Source: Patiriisocius marinus (GTDB taxonomy: Bacteria; Bacteroidota; Bacteroidia; Flavobacteriales; Flavobacteriaceae). From it: a stretch of 64,000 nucleotides of DNA. Shown here one piece after another: positions 1 through 8,751 of this stretch (positions within the stretch are counted from its first letter, which is position 1; each line of letters begins with the position of its first letter). The stretch spans positions 248,001 to 312,000 of the forward strand of contig NZ_BKCG01000002.1 of NCBI RefSeq assembly GCF_008974325.1, in the 5' to 3' direction. The notes below the pieces were generated by a model, which had not been told where the DNA came from, made no database searches, and was given only the letters and a program-made list of their open reading frames with translations. Made by a program: the position numbers and the translations under genes.

Positions 1-1
1 T

Positions 2-1222
2 GATGTTTGGTACACTTTTACCGCTACAGAAACAACAAATTATACCTTTAAAAGTACGGTAACTGTTGGTACTAGCCTTGTTTATCTATCTGTATATTCT
101 GGTACTCCTGGAAACTTAACTCAGATTACAAACCAATGTGACACTTACTTACAAAATGTTGATTTAACTGCTAACGAAATGTATTATATATCATTATCAA
201 GCAGTACTGTTAATACGCACCTTTACTTTGATGTTTGTGTATACCAATCACCACCAGCACCAGCTAATGACGAATGTTCAGGTGCATTCACCTTAAACGT
301 TGGAGAAGATTTTGATACTAGTTTTATAGTAGGAAACAGCACCTCTTCAACAAGAAATACAAATGACCCAATTGTTATTTGTGAGATTTTAGAGTTTGAA
401 GAAAAAGGTAAAGATATATGGTTTAACGTAACTGTACCTGCGTCTGGAAACTTAACATTAGAAACGAGAAGTAATAGCGATCCTTATCTAGATGATATGG
501 GCTTACAAGCCTATTCTGGTACTTGTAATGCATTGACAACTATATTTTGTAGTAATGATCAAGGAGAAGGCTTCTTTAACTATATAGAACTTGAGGATTT
601 TGAACCAGGAACTACTATTTTAGTTAGAGCTTGGGGATATGCAGGTCGTTATGGATATTTTAAAATTGCAGCTTATGATAATACTCTTACATGTGAAATT
701 CCATTAAACGGTGAAGCAATTGATGTTACAGAAACTACAGCTGTTATCTCTTGGGATGAACCTGCAATTGAACCTGGAGGATATGAATATATTGTTCAAA
801 ATCAAGAAGCTGTATACCCAACTGGAGAATTAGGTACAGTACTTTTTGATACAGAAACAATTTTGAATGATTTAACTCCAGAAACAGATTATGCAGTATG
901 GGTAAGGTCTCTTTGTGATGAGAATGGTAGTGCTTGGCACGGACCAATCTTATTTACAACTGACGAAAAATTAGGAACAGATACTTTTAACAATAACTCG
1001 TTTACAGTTTACCCTAATCCTGCTAAAGATATTCTCACAATTGAATCAGATTATTTAATAGATACGATAATTGCTTATAATATGTTGGGTCAAAAAGTTC
1101 AAAAATACAATCTGAATACAACAAAAGGACAAATAAACATAGCGGAACTTTCCACAGGAATATACTTATTTGAAGTGAATTCTTCTTCTGAAAAAGTTAA
1201 TATAAAGGTTGTCATTAAATAA
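2..1222 (+). CDS. Secreted T9SS type A sorting-domain protein with fibronectin III domain (5' end outside window)
   Basis: The reading frame is open from base 2, so the gene enters from the left and its start and signal peptide are not visible. Two similar beta-sandwich segments are present: one begins DVWYTFTATETTNYTF at the very start, the other KDIWFNVTVPASGNLTLET about 140 residues on. Both resemble pre-peptidase C-terminal (PPC-like) domains. A fibronectin type III domain follows (EIPLNGEAIDVTETTAVISW and on). The last 80 residues carry the YPNPAKDIL motif and the beta pattern of a T9SS type A sorting domain, so the protein should cross the outer membrane by type IX secretion and be anchored or released. 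No catalytic domain lies in the visible part. The function is unknown; adhesin or protease C-terminal regions are both possible. Confidence 0.85.
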   Translation, partial: DVWYTFTATETTNYTFKSTVTVGTSLVYLSVYSGTPGNLTQITNQCDTYLQNVDLTANEMYYISLSSSTVNTHLYFDVCVYQSPPAPANDECSGAFTLNVGEDFDTSFIVGNSTSSTRNTNDPIVICEILEFEEKGKDIWFNVTVPASGNLTLETRSNSDPYLDDMGLQAYSGTCNALTTIFCSNDQGEGFFNYIELEDFEPGTTILVRAWGYAGRYGYFKIAAYDNTLTCEIPLNGEAIDVTETTAVISWDEPAIEPGGYEYIVQNQEAVYPTGELGTVLFDTETILNDLTPETDYAVWVRSLCDENGSAWHGPILFTTDEKLGTDTFNNNSFTVYPNPAKDILTIESDYLIDTIIAYNMLGQKVQKYNLNTTKGQINIAELSTGIYLFEVNSSSEKVNIKVVIK

Positions 1223-1250
1223 TTAGTTAGGTATAGTTATATAAATGTAG

Positions 1251-1279
1251 CCCGCAGTATATTTTCAACTGCGGGTTTT
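1251..1279 (+). terminator. Rho-independent terminator after the T9SS gene
   Basis: CCCGCAGT and ACTGCGGG form a perfect 8-bp stem followed by TTTT, 28 bp after the stop codon of the upstream gene. Confidence 0.8.
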
Positions 1280-1752
1280 CATTATAATAAAATTTCTTAG
1301 TGATTTTTCTATTCAACTATTTTTTAGCTTTTTTCATAGTGTTTTAGATAGATTTAAATCACGACTGAATTAATACAATTAAGGAAAAAAGAAATAGTAT
1401 TATGCATCTTAAGGTTAGCTCCTGTATTTTTTAAAATAACTACGGGATGCTTATTATTTCATAAGTGTATATAACTATGTGGATGCGAAAATTTTAGAAA
1501 ATGATTATTTAAATGTTATATCAAACTATTCACAGTAATTAAGCTATTAGAATTTATAGAAAATGGAGATGATAAATTTGATTAAATAAAAATTAATATT
1601 TTGATTATTGTAAATAATATGGACTGGATTTGCAAGATGTAATTTACATATGTTTATACAAATAGATAGGAATAATAAGATTGTTTAATCTAAATATAAA
1701 TGAACAAACATTATTAAAAGGTATTTAATTCAATTGATAGAATAAATATTTA
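1280..1752. other. Gene-free AT-rich stretch
   Basis: About 470 bp between the terminator of the first gene and the end of the next, opposite-strand gene. I see no coding frame, tRNA, repeat pair or convincing promoter here. Confidence 0.6.
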
Positions 1753-2319
1753 TTAATTATGGGATTTAATCTCATTTTCGCATAAATCGATTATTAAGGA
1801 AACTCTTTTTAAAACTGTAGGAGTAGTTTTAGCTGTTGCAAGCCATCTTAAATAGCTTTTTTGATATCCTGGAGCTAGAGAATTATAGAATTTAAAAGCT
1901 TTTTTGTTTGTATTAAATGCCTCTTGTAACTCAGGAGGAATAATTCCTTTATTTGGGCCATCCATTGTAGACCAAGTTCCCGTTTTTTTAGCGTGTTCAA
2001 TAATTTTAAAGCCAGGCTCTTGTATAAGTCCCTTTCTTTCTAGTTCTAAAACATATGTTTTATTCAAGGCACTCCAAGTACTTTTTGGATTTCTAGGGGT
2101 AAATAATTGTTTGCGTTTACCATTACCAAGGCTTTTAACAGTGCTATCAATCCACCCAAAACAGATGGCTGTTTTTACTGCTTCTTCCCATCGCATACTT
2201 AACTCTTCATTTTCAATTTTATAAAAAATGAGATAAATGCCCTTAGGATATTGGTTGTGGTTATTTAGAAACCAGTCATATAATTCAACATCACGCGGAA
2301 AGTATAATTCAGGTCTCAT
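1753..2319 (-). CDS. YdeI/OmpD-associated (OmdA-like) family protein
   Basis: A 188-residue soluble protein. The N-terminal part (RDVELYDWFLNNH, then WEEAVKTAICFGWIDS and RKQLFTPRNPKSTWSALNK) and the C-terminal helix (FYNSLAPGYQKSYLRWLATAKTTPT) match the pattern of the YdeI/OmpD-associated family, where YxxLAPGxxKxYxxWI is the usual C-terminal signature. Family members have been linked to bacteriocin protection and stress, but no biochemical activity is firmly known. It starts 9 bp downstream of the end of the M1 peptidase gene on the same strand, so the two are probably co-transcribed. The family call is good; the role is open. Confidence 0.8.
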   Translation of the reverse strand: MRPELYFPRDVELYDWFLNNHNQYPKGIYLIFYKIENEELSMRWEEAVKTAICFGWIDSTVKSLGNGKRKQLFTPRNPKSTWSALNKTYVLELERKGLIQEPGFKIIEHAKKTGTWSTMDGPNKGIIPPELQEAFNTNKKAFKFYNSLAPGYQKSYLRWLATAKTTPTVLKRVSLIIDLCENEIKSHN

Positions 2320-2328
2320 TGTATATTA

Positions 2329-3957
2329 TTATTCCACCATTTCCTTTTCAATATAGAAATCATCACGAATATAAAATTCTCTAATATCTCCTATATTTTC
2401 AGTTGTTTTCCATTCGAATGTAGGGTAAATCCATTTTGGCTTTCCATTAATAAGCACTTCTAAGGGCATATCAAATCCATCTACTACGTTTAGATACCTG
2501 TACGATAATTCATTACGAACATATTTGTATTCTAGCTTAGGTATCATGGTAGTACGTAAGTATTGCTCAAAAAACTGCGTTAAATCAATCCCAGATGCAT
2601 TACTTATATAGTTTTCCACTTGTTTAGACGATACAATTTGATGTTTAAAATCGGAGTTTAATCCTCTTAAAATATCTCTCCATTTTTTATCATCTTCAAT
2701 AAGTTGTCTAATAGTGTGCAACATATTAGCGCCTTTATAATACATATCGCTACTACCTTCATTTGCAAAGCCGTATTCACCAATTAAAGGACGATCGTTT
2801 TGGATTCTTTCTCTAGTACCAACAACGTATTCACTAGATGCTTCTTTGCTGAAATGATAATCAAGAAATAAATTTTCAGAATAAGCCGTAAAACCTTCAT
2901 GAATCCACATATCTGCAACGTCACTGTTAGTGATATTATTAGCAAACCATTCGTGACCAGACTCGTGAATAATAATAAAATCGAAACGTAGTCCCCAACC
3001 TGAACCAGATAGATCATTTCCTAAATAACCATTTTGGTATTTGTTTCCGTACGTAACACTACTTTGATGTTCCATCCCCAAATAAGGAACTTCCACAAGC
3101 TTATAACTATCCTCGTAAAATGGATATGGACCAAACCAATATTCAAATGCATTTAACATTAACGGTACTTGCTCAAACTGTGTTTTTGCTTTTTCAAGAT
3201 TATAAGATAATACGTAATAGTCTACATCAAGCATACCAGCAACACCCTCGTGTTTATAATCAAAATGAACATAATCACCCACATTAATATTTACACCGTA
3301 ATTGTTAATTGGGTTGATAACTTTCCAATTCCAAGTTTTAGTTTTTCCGTTATCTACTTCGGAAATAAGACGACCATTACCCACACCCATTAAATTAGAA
3401 GGAGTAGTAATAGCTAAATCTATTCCATTATCTGGCTCATCTGAAGGGTGATCTTTACAAGGCCACCAAACGCTCGCGCCTATACCTTGGTTAGAAGTCG
3501 CAACAAAATCGTTACCATTATCATCTTTTTTCCAACTTAATCCACCATCCCACGGTGCATTTTTTGCGACAATAGGTTTTCCTGAAAAAGTGATGGTAAT
3601 TTTGTTTTCATCACCAACCGATTGTTTCTTTTTTAGCTTTATAAAGTAATGTGATTTTTCTTTTACTTTATATTTTAATTTTTTTCCGTCCTGTGTAATT
3701 TTATCAATTTCCATAGGCGATTGCAAGTCAATTTGCATCACCTTTTCAGAATCTAAAACAGTATAGGTAATTACATTAGTACCCTCTAGCATTTGCTTTT
3801 TTGGGTTTACATCTACAGATAAGTCGTAGTGTTGTACATCAAACCATACTCGCTCATCAGTCAAGGCTCCTTTAAGTTCATCTGCTTTAGTGAAGTCTTG
3901 AGCAAATAGTACAATACTTGAAAGTATTGAAAGAAAGGATAATAAGTATTTTTTCAT
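2329..3957 (-). CDS. M1 family zinc aminopeptidase, exported
   Basis: 542 residues with a signal peptide (MKKYLLSFLSILSSIVLFAQ). The M1 hallmarks are present: an exopeptidase motif of the GxMEN type written here as LGMEHQ near residue 292, the zinc motif HESGH near residue 330, and the third zinc ligand in WIHEGFTAYSE about 20 residues later. The N-terminal beta domain (YDLSVDVNPKKQMLEGTN) fits the aminopeptidase N fold. The enzyme should remove N-terminal residues from peptides in the periplasm or at the cell surface. It lacks the long C-terminal helical domain of E. coli PepN, as many short Bacteroidota M1 enzymes do. The downstream YdeI-like gene follows after 9 bp. Confidence 0.93.
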   Translation of the reverse strand: MKKYLLSFLSILSSIVLFAQDFTKADELKGALTDERVWFDVQHYDLSVDVNPKKQMLEGTNVITYTVLDSEKVMQIDLQSPMEIDKITQDGKKLKYKVKEKSHYFIKLKKKQSVGDENKITITFSGKPIVAKNAPWDGGLSWKKDDNGNDFVATSNQGIGASVWWPCKDHPSDEPDNGIDLAITTPSNLMGVGNGRLISEVDNGKTKTWNWKVINPINNYGVNINVGDYVHFDYKHEGVAGMLDVDYYVLSYNLEKAKTQFEQVPLMLNAFEYWFGPYPFYEDSYKLVEVPYLGMEHQSSVTYGNKYQNGYLGNDLSGSGWGLRFDFIIIHESGHEWFANNITNSDVADMWIHEGFTAYSENLFLDYHFSKEASSEYVVGTRERIQNDRPLIGEYGFANEGSSDMYYKGANMLHTIRQLIEDDKKWRDILRGLNSDFKHQIVSSKQVENYISNASGIDLTQFFEQYLRTTMIPKLEYKYVRNELSYRYLNVVDGFDMPLEVLINGKPKWIYPTFEWKTTENIGDIREFYIRDDFYIEKEMVE

Positions 3958-4064
3958 CTAGTAATTGTTCTTTTTTATCAAACCACAATATAAGTATTCT
4001 ATGATATTATTTTATTGAGATTTTAATGTTTTTGTAGAAGAGTCGTTGTCCCTTTTATCTTGTT

Positions 4065-4760
4065 TTAGTCACCTAATAATAAGGGTAATGCAAATAATCC
4101 ATTATTGAGTACATGCAAACATATAGCAAGCAATATTCCAGATTTTAAACGGGCATAACTAAAAACGAAACCCGCTAACAGATGTGGGAGCATTAATAAT
4201 GGTAGATAAATTAAAATTGCGTTATCTAGTTTGAAATTAGTAATGTGTAAAAACGTAAAACTGAAAAGCAAAAAATAGAATAATAATAGCCTATTTTTTT
4301 TCCAAAAGTCTTTTAGTTTTTGCAGTAGCTTATTTTTTAATACTAAACTGAAAAGTAAAGTAATTACAGCAACCATTATTAAGCATATATACCATTCTAA
4401 TTGAATAATAATTTTTAGAAAAATATATGTTATCCCAGCAATAAAAAAGAGCACGTTAGTTTTAGAAAATTTTAATCCAAGCCTAAAAGTAAGCTCTTCT
4501 AAAATAGGAGCGATGAGTGCAACTAAAGTAAATTTCAACAAACCATTATAGTTGTCAAATTCAAGGTCATTAGCGACTTTAGGTATAGTTACTGAAGCAG
4601 ATAATTCAATTCCAAGAACTAATGCTAAATAAAGAATTTTAAATAAAATTAAAATAATAAATAACTTTATTAATAGGCTAAATGATTTGCTAAAATCACT
4701 TTTTCCTTGTTCAACATTTCCAGTTTTAGCTAAAAGCCAAAGGTTGTTTAATATGTTCAA
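4065..4760 (-). CDS. CPBP family intramembrane glutamic protease
   Basis: 231 residues and strongly hydrophobic, with about seven membrane segments. The conserved family motifs are visible: EELTFRLGL (EExxxR), followed by the paired later motifs around FLHITNF and LMLPHLLAGFVFSYARLKSG. These mark the CPBP (CAAX protease and bacteriocin-processing) family, related to Rce1. In bacteria, members process peptides or act in immunity to self-made peptides; the substrate here is unknown. It stands alone, with no adjacent bacteriocin or peptide gene that I can see. Confidence 0.88.
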   Translation of the reverse strand: MNILNNLWLLAKTGNVEQGKSDFSKSFSLLIKLFIILILFKILYLALVLGIELSASVTIPKVANDLEFDNYNGLLKFTLVALIAPILEELTFRLGLKFSKTNVLFFIAGITYIFLKIIIQLEWYICLIMVAVITLLFSLVLKNKLLQKLKDFWKKNRLLLFYFLLFSFTFLHITNFKLDNAILIYLPLLMLPHLLAGFVFSYARLKSGILLAICLHVLNNGLFALPLLLGD

Positions 4761-4830
4761 AGTTGTAATTTAAATTTATAGACTTGCACCTTTTAAATAA
4801 GGACTACGTTCAGTTATTACAATACACTTA

Positions 4831-5214
4831 TCAAGTAGCATCATTTACTTCAATCCAATAGCCATTGGGATCTTGAAAATATACCTGTCTAATTCCATCT
4901 TTTCTAATATAGTTTTTTTCAGAAGTGTCACGCCAATCTGAATAGGGGATTTCCAATTCATTTAAAAGTGTTACAAAGGAATTAAATTTAGTAGTCGATA
5001 AAGCAAAATGAACAGCTTTATTTGTTATTATTTTAGCATTTGGACGAGGAATAAGATGAAGTTGTTTTCCATCGCTAATAGATAGCCATTTAGTTGCTGA
5101 GCTAGAAGCTGTATTCTCAATTTCTTTAAACTGAAATACCTTTTGATAAAACTTTAGAGAAGTTTCAACGTCCTTTACCGAAAGCGCAATATGATTAAAT
5201 AGAAAAGTAGTCAT
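4831..5214 (-). CDS. VOC (glyoxalase/bleomycin-resistance fold) family protein
   Basis: 127 residues forming two beta-alpha-beta-beta-beta modules typical of the vicinal oxygen chelate superfamily: HIALSVKDVETSLKFYQKVF at the start and VYFQDPNGYWIEVND at the end. The candidate metal ligands are the first His (residue 8), a second His in AVHFALS and the Glu in WIEVND. The substrate cannot be told from sequence; lactoylglutathione lyase-like or other isomerase or dioxygenase roles are possible. It is a single gene on the minus strand. Confidence 0.88.
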   Translation of the reverse strand: MTTFLFNHIALSVKDVETSLKFYQKVFQFKEIENTASSSATKWLSISDGKQLHLIPRPNAKIITNKAVHFALSTTKFNSFVTLLNELEIPYSDWRDTSEKNYIRKDGIRQVYFQDPNGYWIEVNDAT

Positions 5215-5310
5215 TAGTTACAATTAAAATTAGAAATTTAGTAATGGTGTTTAGTGACTATAAATTGTATGTGTATTTGGTTTTATACTGTATTAGGCAC
5301 TGGCAATTTT

Positions 5311-5889
5311 TTAGTTCAAATTTTCTAAAAAGTCAATTAATGGTAAAATTCTTTTATTATTTTCTTTTTTTCTATTTTCTATAGAATAATACATCACGCA
5401 AATCATTAAAACTGTGAAAATAATGTGAATAAATATCCTAACAGTTATTGATACATAGAATTTTTGTAAAACATCAATGTAGCCTATATTTATTCCTAAA
5501 ACTAATAGAAATGTATAGAACCACATATATCTTGATGTAGTTAACATTCGTTGTTTTAGTTTATGAATAAGGTTTTTTATATACTTATGATTATTTAATT
5601 CAGCATCATTGCTTATTAAACGATACTTACTTTTATAAGATTGGATTAGTATCATCATCATACCAAAACTAACTATGACGATAGTAATTAAATAATATAT
5701 ATTTGAGAGTATAGGAAGTAATAATGCTAAAACAATTATCGTAACTGGTACAGCAACGAGTAAAATGATTCTTTCTAATTTTCCTTTCTTTTCAATTTTG
5801 TTTAAATGAATAATCAACTTACTTACATCTAAAGGTGTCGACTTTTCTTCTTTCCAAAGGTTTTGCCAATTTGTAATATCTTTCTCCAT
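5311..5889 (-). CDS. Four-helix membrane protein downstream of ECF sigma factor
   Basis: 192 residues with two hydrophobic pairs: ILLVAVPVTIIVLALLLPIL and YLITIVIVSFGMMMILI around residues 42-85, then YMWFYTFLLVLGINIGYI and ITVRIFIHIIFTVLMICVMY around 120-170. The N-terminus is cytoplasmic-looking (WQNLWKEEKSTPLDVSKLI). It begins 2 bp after the stop of the ECF sigma gene, so it is translated from the same message. By position it could be the sigma factor's membrane regulator, but it has neither the zinc-binding anti-sigma motif nor a FecR-like domain. I recognise no named family. Confidence 0.7.
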   Translation of the reverse strand: MEKDITNWQNLWKEEKSTPLDVSKLIIHLNKIEKKGKLERIILLVAVPVTIIVLALLLPILSNIYYLITIVIVSFGMMMILIQSYKSKYRLISNDAELNNHKYIKNLIHKLKQRMLTTSRYMWFYTFLLVLGINIGYIDVLQKFYVSITVRIFIHIIFTVLMICVMYYSIENRKKENNKRILPLIDFLENLN

Positions 5890-5891
5890 AA

Positions 5892-6386
5892 TTATTTGAG
5901 TTTTTTACTCAATGTTTTTTTAATTCTATTTATTCTAACTCCAACATTCGAAGTTTTTAATCCTGTTATATTAGAAATGTCGTCATAACTACAATTCTCT
6001 AATAATAATCCTATAATTATTCTATCTATTTCTTTAAGCGAAGAAATGGCATTATAGAGTTTTTTTATTTCTTGTTCTTTATCAGTTGAGTTCAAATTCT
6101 CACTTTCGTAATGAGGAATATTGGGTTGATAATCTATCTCTTTTTTGTTTAATTTGGTTTTTCGATTTAGAGTTAAGAGTGCTGTGTTTGTTGTGATTCG
6201 GTAAATCCAAGTATCTATATTACTCTCATTTCTAAACGTGTCTAAATTATTCCAAACTTTTATAAGAACTTCTTGAAACAAATCATCAGCATCTGTTTTA
6301 TTTCCCATAAATCCCAAACAAAGTCGATAGACTTTATCCTTTGATTGCTCATAGACTTTTTTAAATTTTTGCTCTTTATTCTTCAT
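5892..6386 (-). CDS. ECF-type RNA polymerase sigma factor
   Basis: 164 residues. Sigma region 2 is clear (YRLCLGFMGNKTDADDLFQEVLIKVW, then TWIYRITTNTAL). Region 4 follows after a short linker (LKEIDRIIIGLLLENCSYDDISNITG, then KTSNVGVRINRIKKTLSKKL), giving the helix-turn-helix that reads the -35 type element. Its start overlaps the end of the upstream hydrolase gene by 11 bp, and a membrane-protein gene follows 2 bp after its stop, so the three form one operon. No classical anti-sigma factor is encoded. It may control its own operon and an unknown envelope or stress regulon. Confidence 0.92.
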   Translation of the reverse strand: MKNKEQKFKKVYEQSKDKVYRLCLGFMGNKTDADDLFQEVLIKVWNNLDTFRNESNIDTWIYRITTNTALLTLNRKTKLNKKEIDYQPNIPHYESENLNSTDKEQEIKKLYNAISSLKEIDRIIIGLLLENCSYDDISNITGLKTSNVGVRINRIKKTLSKKLK

Positions 6387-7251
6387 AATTTATAAATGCC
6401 TCAACTGAATTAATAAACCACTTAGGTTCGTCCCACATAATAAAGTGCTTTGCTGTTTCTGCAACTTTGATTTGACAATTATCTGCTTTCAAGAATTGAT
6501 TTTGATAGTTTGCTAGAACTGTTTCTTTTGTTATTCCGTAATCTTTTGCACCATACCAACTTCCAAATACAAGGATAGGTATTTTTACTTTTTCAATATC
6601 ATTTCTTAAGTCCGTTGTCATAAGTTCATAAATTGCTTGTGCCATGGTATTTCTATCTGATTGTATAGACCATTTAGTCGCTAACTGAATATTTGAGGAA
6701 CCAGTTATCATAGTTGGCATTGTCATTTTTTGTTGTTGAATAAATAGACTATCAGAAGTTGATAGCATCATTTCTTTCATCATTTTTGCTTGTGGAAGAA
6801 CACTCTCTACTGTTGCTTTTGGGTTATAAGCCAAAGACATAAATGGATATGAATCTACAATTATTATCTTTTCCAGTAATTTAGGTTGAGAACTTGCTAT
6901 AGAAAGTGATAAAAAACCACCCAAACTATGTCCAATTAATATTGGTTTTTCATCAAATTCATCCTGTATATACTTGATGATTTCGTTTTCTATAATTGGC
7001 AAGTAACCTTTTTCGATTGAAATTGCATTTTGATTAGCAAAACCTGCTAAAGTTAATATATGACATTCAAAATTCTTCTCTAATATATCTGTTGTCTCTT
7101 CCCATACTTTGCCAGAAGATCCCAATCCAGGAATTAGAATTATTGGTTTCCCTTTTCCTTTAATTTCAATATTGAAAGAATATTTTTCAGATTGAGAGTA
7201 AGTTATTGTTTGATAAAAAAAGATGACTAACAGAATTACTAATTTTTTCAT
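6376..7251 (-). CDS. Exported alpha/beta hydrolase (lipase/esterase-like)
   Basis: 291 residues with a signal peptide (MKKLVILLVIFFYQTITYSQ). The oxyanion loop (PIILIPGLGSSGKVWEE) and the nucleophile elbow GHSLGGF near residue 108 are present. The acid is probably in VPILVFGSWYGAKDYG-like context and the catalytic His in AETAKHFIMWDEP near residue 272. It should hydrolyse an ester or amide in the periplasm; the substrate is unknown. It is the first gene of an operon with an ECF sigma factor (11-bp overlap) and a membrane protein. A secreted hydrolase translationally coupled to a sigma factor is not a standard arrangement. Confidence 0.9.
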   Translation of the reverse strand: MKKLVILLVIFFYQTITYSQSEKYSFNIEIKGKGKPIILIPGLGSSGKVWEETTDILEKNFECHILTLAGFANQNAISIEKGYLPIIENEIIKYIQDEFDEKPILIGHSLGGFLSLSIASSQPKLLEKIIIVDSYPFMSLAYNPKATVESVLPQAKMMKEMMLSTSDSLFIQQQKMTMPTMITGSSNIQLATKWSIQSDRNTMAQAIYELMTTDLRNDIEKVKIPILVFGSWYGAKDYGITKETVLANYQNQFLKADNCQIKVAETAKHFIMWDEPKWFINSVEAFINYEE

Positions 7252-7358
7252 TGTAAATGTTTTTATGATTTACTCTTTAGATTAGCAAAAGGTAATTTTA
7301 TTACAATTTTTCAAACATTTTTTTAGTGATGTCGATTTTTAGGGTTTCGTGAGTGGTT

Positions 7359-7494
7359 GTTCCTAACGGTTGGTATATGAAAAGTAGCGAATAGATATAC
7401 ACCAGTTTTTCAGAAAGCTAAATGTAAATAAAAAAGCACAAACCTTTCGGATTGTGCTTTTTCAGCTATTTTTTATATACTTTGATGTGTGTAG
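7359..7494. repeat. Imperfect palindromic element R1
   Basis: The left arm contains GTATATGAAAAGTAGC (7373-7388). The right arm (7465-7494) read on the other strand gives GTATATAAAAAATAGC, a 14/16 match whose two differences are both of the G.U wobble type. The right end CTTTGATGTGTGTAG nearly equals that of element R2 (CTTTGTTGTGTGTAG). A terminator hairpin lies between the arms. The element separates the hydrolase/sigma operon from the lone gene at 7582-7917. Confidence 0.65.
7431..7462 (-). terminator. Bidirectional hairpin terminator inside R1
   Basis: AAAAAGCACAA and TTGTGCTTTTT form a perfect 11-bp stem with T runs on both strands. It lies about 120 bp downstream of the minus-strand gene ending at 7582 and would also shield the hydrolase operon. 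Confidence 0.75.
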
Positions 7495-7581
7495 GCTTCT
7501 AATTCAACTATATTTTTCTTCTGTAACAGATTTTTTCAATTTGTATATATTGATTTAAGACTTTTCCTTTTAATTGTGAAT

Positions 7582-7917
7582 TTAAAATAGGCTAAAAATA
7601 TAAGATAATATGAAAATCGAATAACCTATAATCGAAGTGAAATATTTATAGTCTTTATTTTCATTTTTTCTGATGCTTAAAATCGTAAATATAATACCAG
7701 ATATCAAAAGAATACTTGTCAGAATTTGTAGAATTAATAATAGTATTGAATCATAGTTATTAGTGTCGGTATATTTTTCATAACCTTCAATTTCAGATTC
7801 AACAATTAAATATGCACTATTTGCAACAATATATGCAACCAAAATAATTAGTAAAATAAGATATATTAGAAATCGAAAAGACCAAGTCCTATAGTTTGTT
7901 ATTTTATTAGTTTCCAT
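7582..7917 (-). CDS. Small three-helix membrane protein, unknown
   Basis: 111 residues with three predicted membrane helices: FLIYLILLIILVAYIVAN, LLLILQILTSILLISGIIFTI and YFTSIIGYSIFILSYIFSLF. A polar loop (ESEIEGYEKYTDTNNYDS) lies between the first two. I recognise no family. The gene is very AT-rich and stands alone, bounded by palindromic element R1 on its 3' side and R2 on its 5' side, like a cassette. The start is the only good ATG ahead of the first helix. Confidence 0.6.
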   Translation of the reverse strand: METNKITNYRTWSFRFLIYLILLIILVAYIVANSAYLIVESEIEGYEKYTDTNNYDSILLLILQILTSILLISGIIFTILSIRKNENKDYKYFTSIIGYSIFILSYIFSLF

Positions 7918-7998
7918 TAAATTATTTCAATTTATATAACATTACGTATTATATTCAATTATATAGAATAAATTTTAATCTATTCCTTTTTTTTGCTT

Positions 7999-8198
7999 GC
8001 ACACAACGTCTCGGCTATGATTAGTACGGGAATTAAAAGTTATTAATTTCCGATTAAGCACTTAGTCAAAACTTTTTATTTTGTTTTATCTTTTTCTTAA
8101 TAAAGCTAAATCAAAAGATTTGGCGGACTTGGTTAAAAGCTCTAAACTTTGGGTTAAGCACCAAAACCCGTATTGATTATAGCCTTTGTTGTGTGTAG
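7999..8198. repeat. Imperfect palindromic element R2
   Basis: About 200 bp. The left arm has CACACAAC, then GGCTATGATTAGTACGGG (8013-8030). The right arm (8167-8196) read on the opposite strand has CACACAAC, then GGCTATAATCAATACGGG: 15/18 identical, with all three differences of the G.U wobble kind. The octamer TTAAGCAC occurs twice inside, at 8054 and 8154, exactly 100 bp apart. The right end abuts the stop codon of the gene at 8203-8718. I recall similar ends scattered between genes in other Flavobacteriaceae but cannot verify that here. Confidence 0.7.
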
Positions 8199-8202
8199 TT
8201 TT

Positions 8203-8718
8203 TTAATTCAATTTATTATTTTCCCAAGTTTCAGAAATTGTCTCATATAGTTCTTCAATACTACAGTCTATTAATGCACTTGAGATTATTATACTTTCTT
8301 TATAATTCCAATTATGCATAAAAGCAAAAAACTTTTCGAGCAAATTCATTTTTCTTTTTTGAAGAACAGATTTAATTATATCCAATTCAATACTTTTCTT
8401 CTTAAGTCTTTTAATATTTGAAATACTCTTCCATTCTATACTTCCTATTGATTCAAATTTTGAATTATCAATTAAAAATTCATCTGTAATTAGAATTGCG
8501 TATTTTCTTTTAATAATTTTCAAAAAGGAAAATATAAGGAGCGGAAAATACACAAACCCTATTGTTCCTATTATTAGAATATGTTCTTCTTTCATAAACA
8601 CATTTCTGATAAATATTTTGGGATTAAGTAAAAAAGAAATTGATATGCAAAACATCAAACAAAAAAAAAGTATTCCTAAATAAATCCGAAGTTTTTTAAA
8701 TTTTATTTCTCTGTTCAT
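8203..8718 (-). CDS. Two-helix membrane protein with PH-like tail (STM3941-like)
   Basis: 171 residues. Two membrane helices (IYLGILFFCLMFCISISFLL and HILIIGTIGFVYFPLLIFSF) are followed by a cytoplasmic beta-rich part (KYAILITDEFLIDNSK, then GSIEWKSISNIKRLK). That arrangement resembles the STM3941-type proteins of unknown function. The stop codon sits 5-7 bp from the right end of palindrome R2, and a related half-site (R3) lies about 35 bp upstream of the start. The gene therefore looks like a unit inserted between repeats. The role is unknown and the family call is tentative. Confidence 0.6.
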   Translation of the reverse strand: MNREIKFKKLRIYLGILFFCLMFCISISFLLNPKIFIRNVFMKEEHILIIGTIGFVYFPLLIFSFLKIIKRKYAILITDEFLIDNSKFESIGSIEWKSISNIKRLKKKSIELDIIKSVLQKRKMNLLEKFFAFMHNWNYKESIIISSALIDCSIEELYETISETWENNKLN

Positions 8719-8751
8719 TCAATTTTGTTCTGTAAGTTTTGAGTGTCCAAA

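Noticed and set aside
179-181. ATG at 179 as the start of the first gene
   Set aside because: The same frame is open to base 2 and encodes a PPC-like domain before this Met, so the gene starts outside the window.
7359-8200. Integron attC sites
   Set aside because: The ends ACACAAC/GTTGTGT do not fit the RYYYAAC/GTTRRRY core, and no integron integrase gene is in the window. I keep only the cassette-like layout as a finding.
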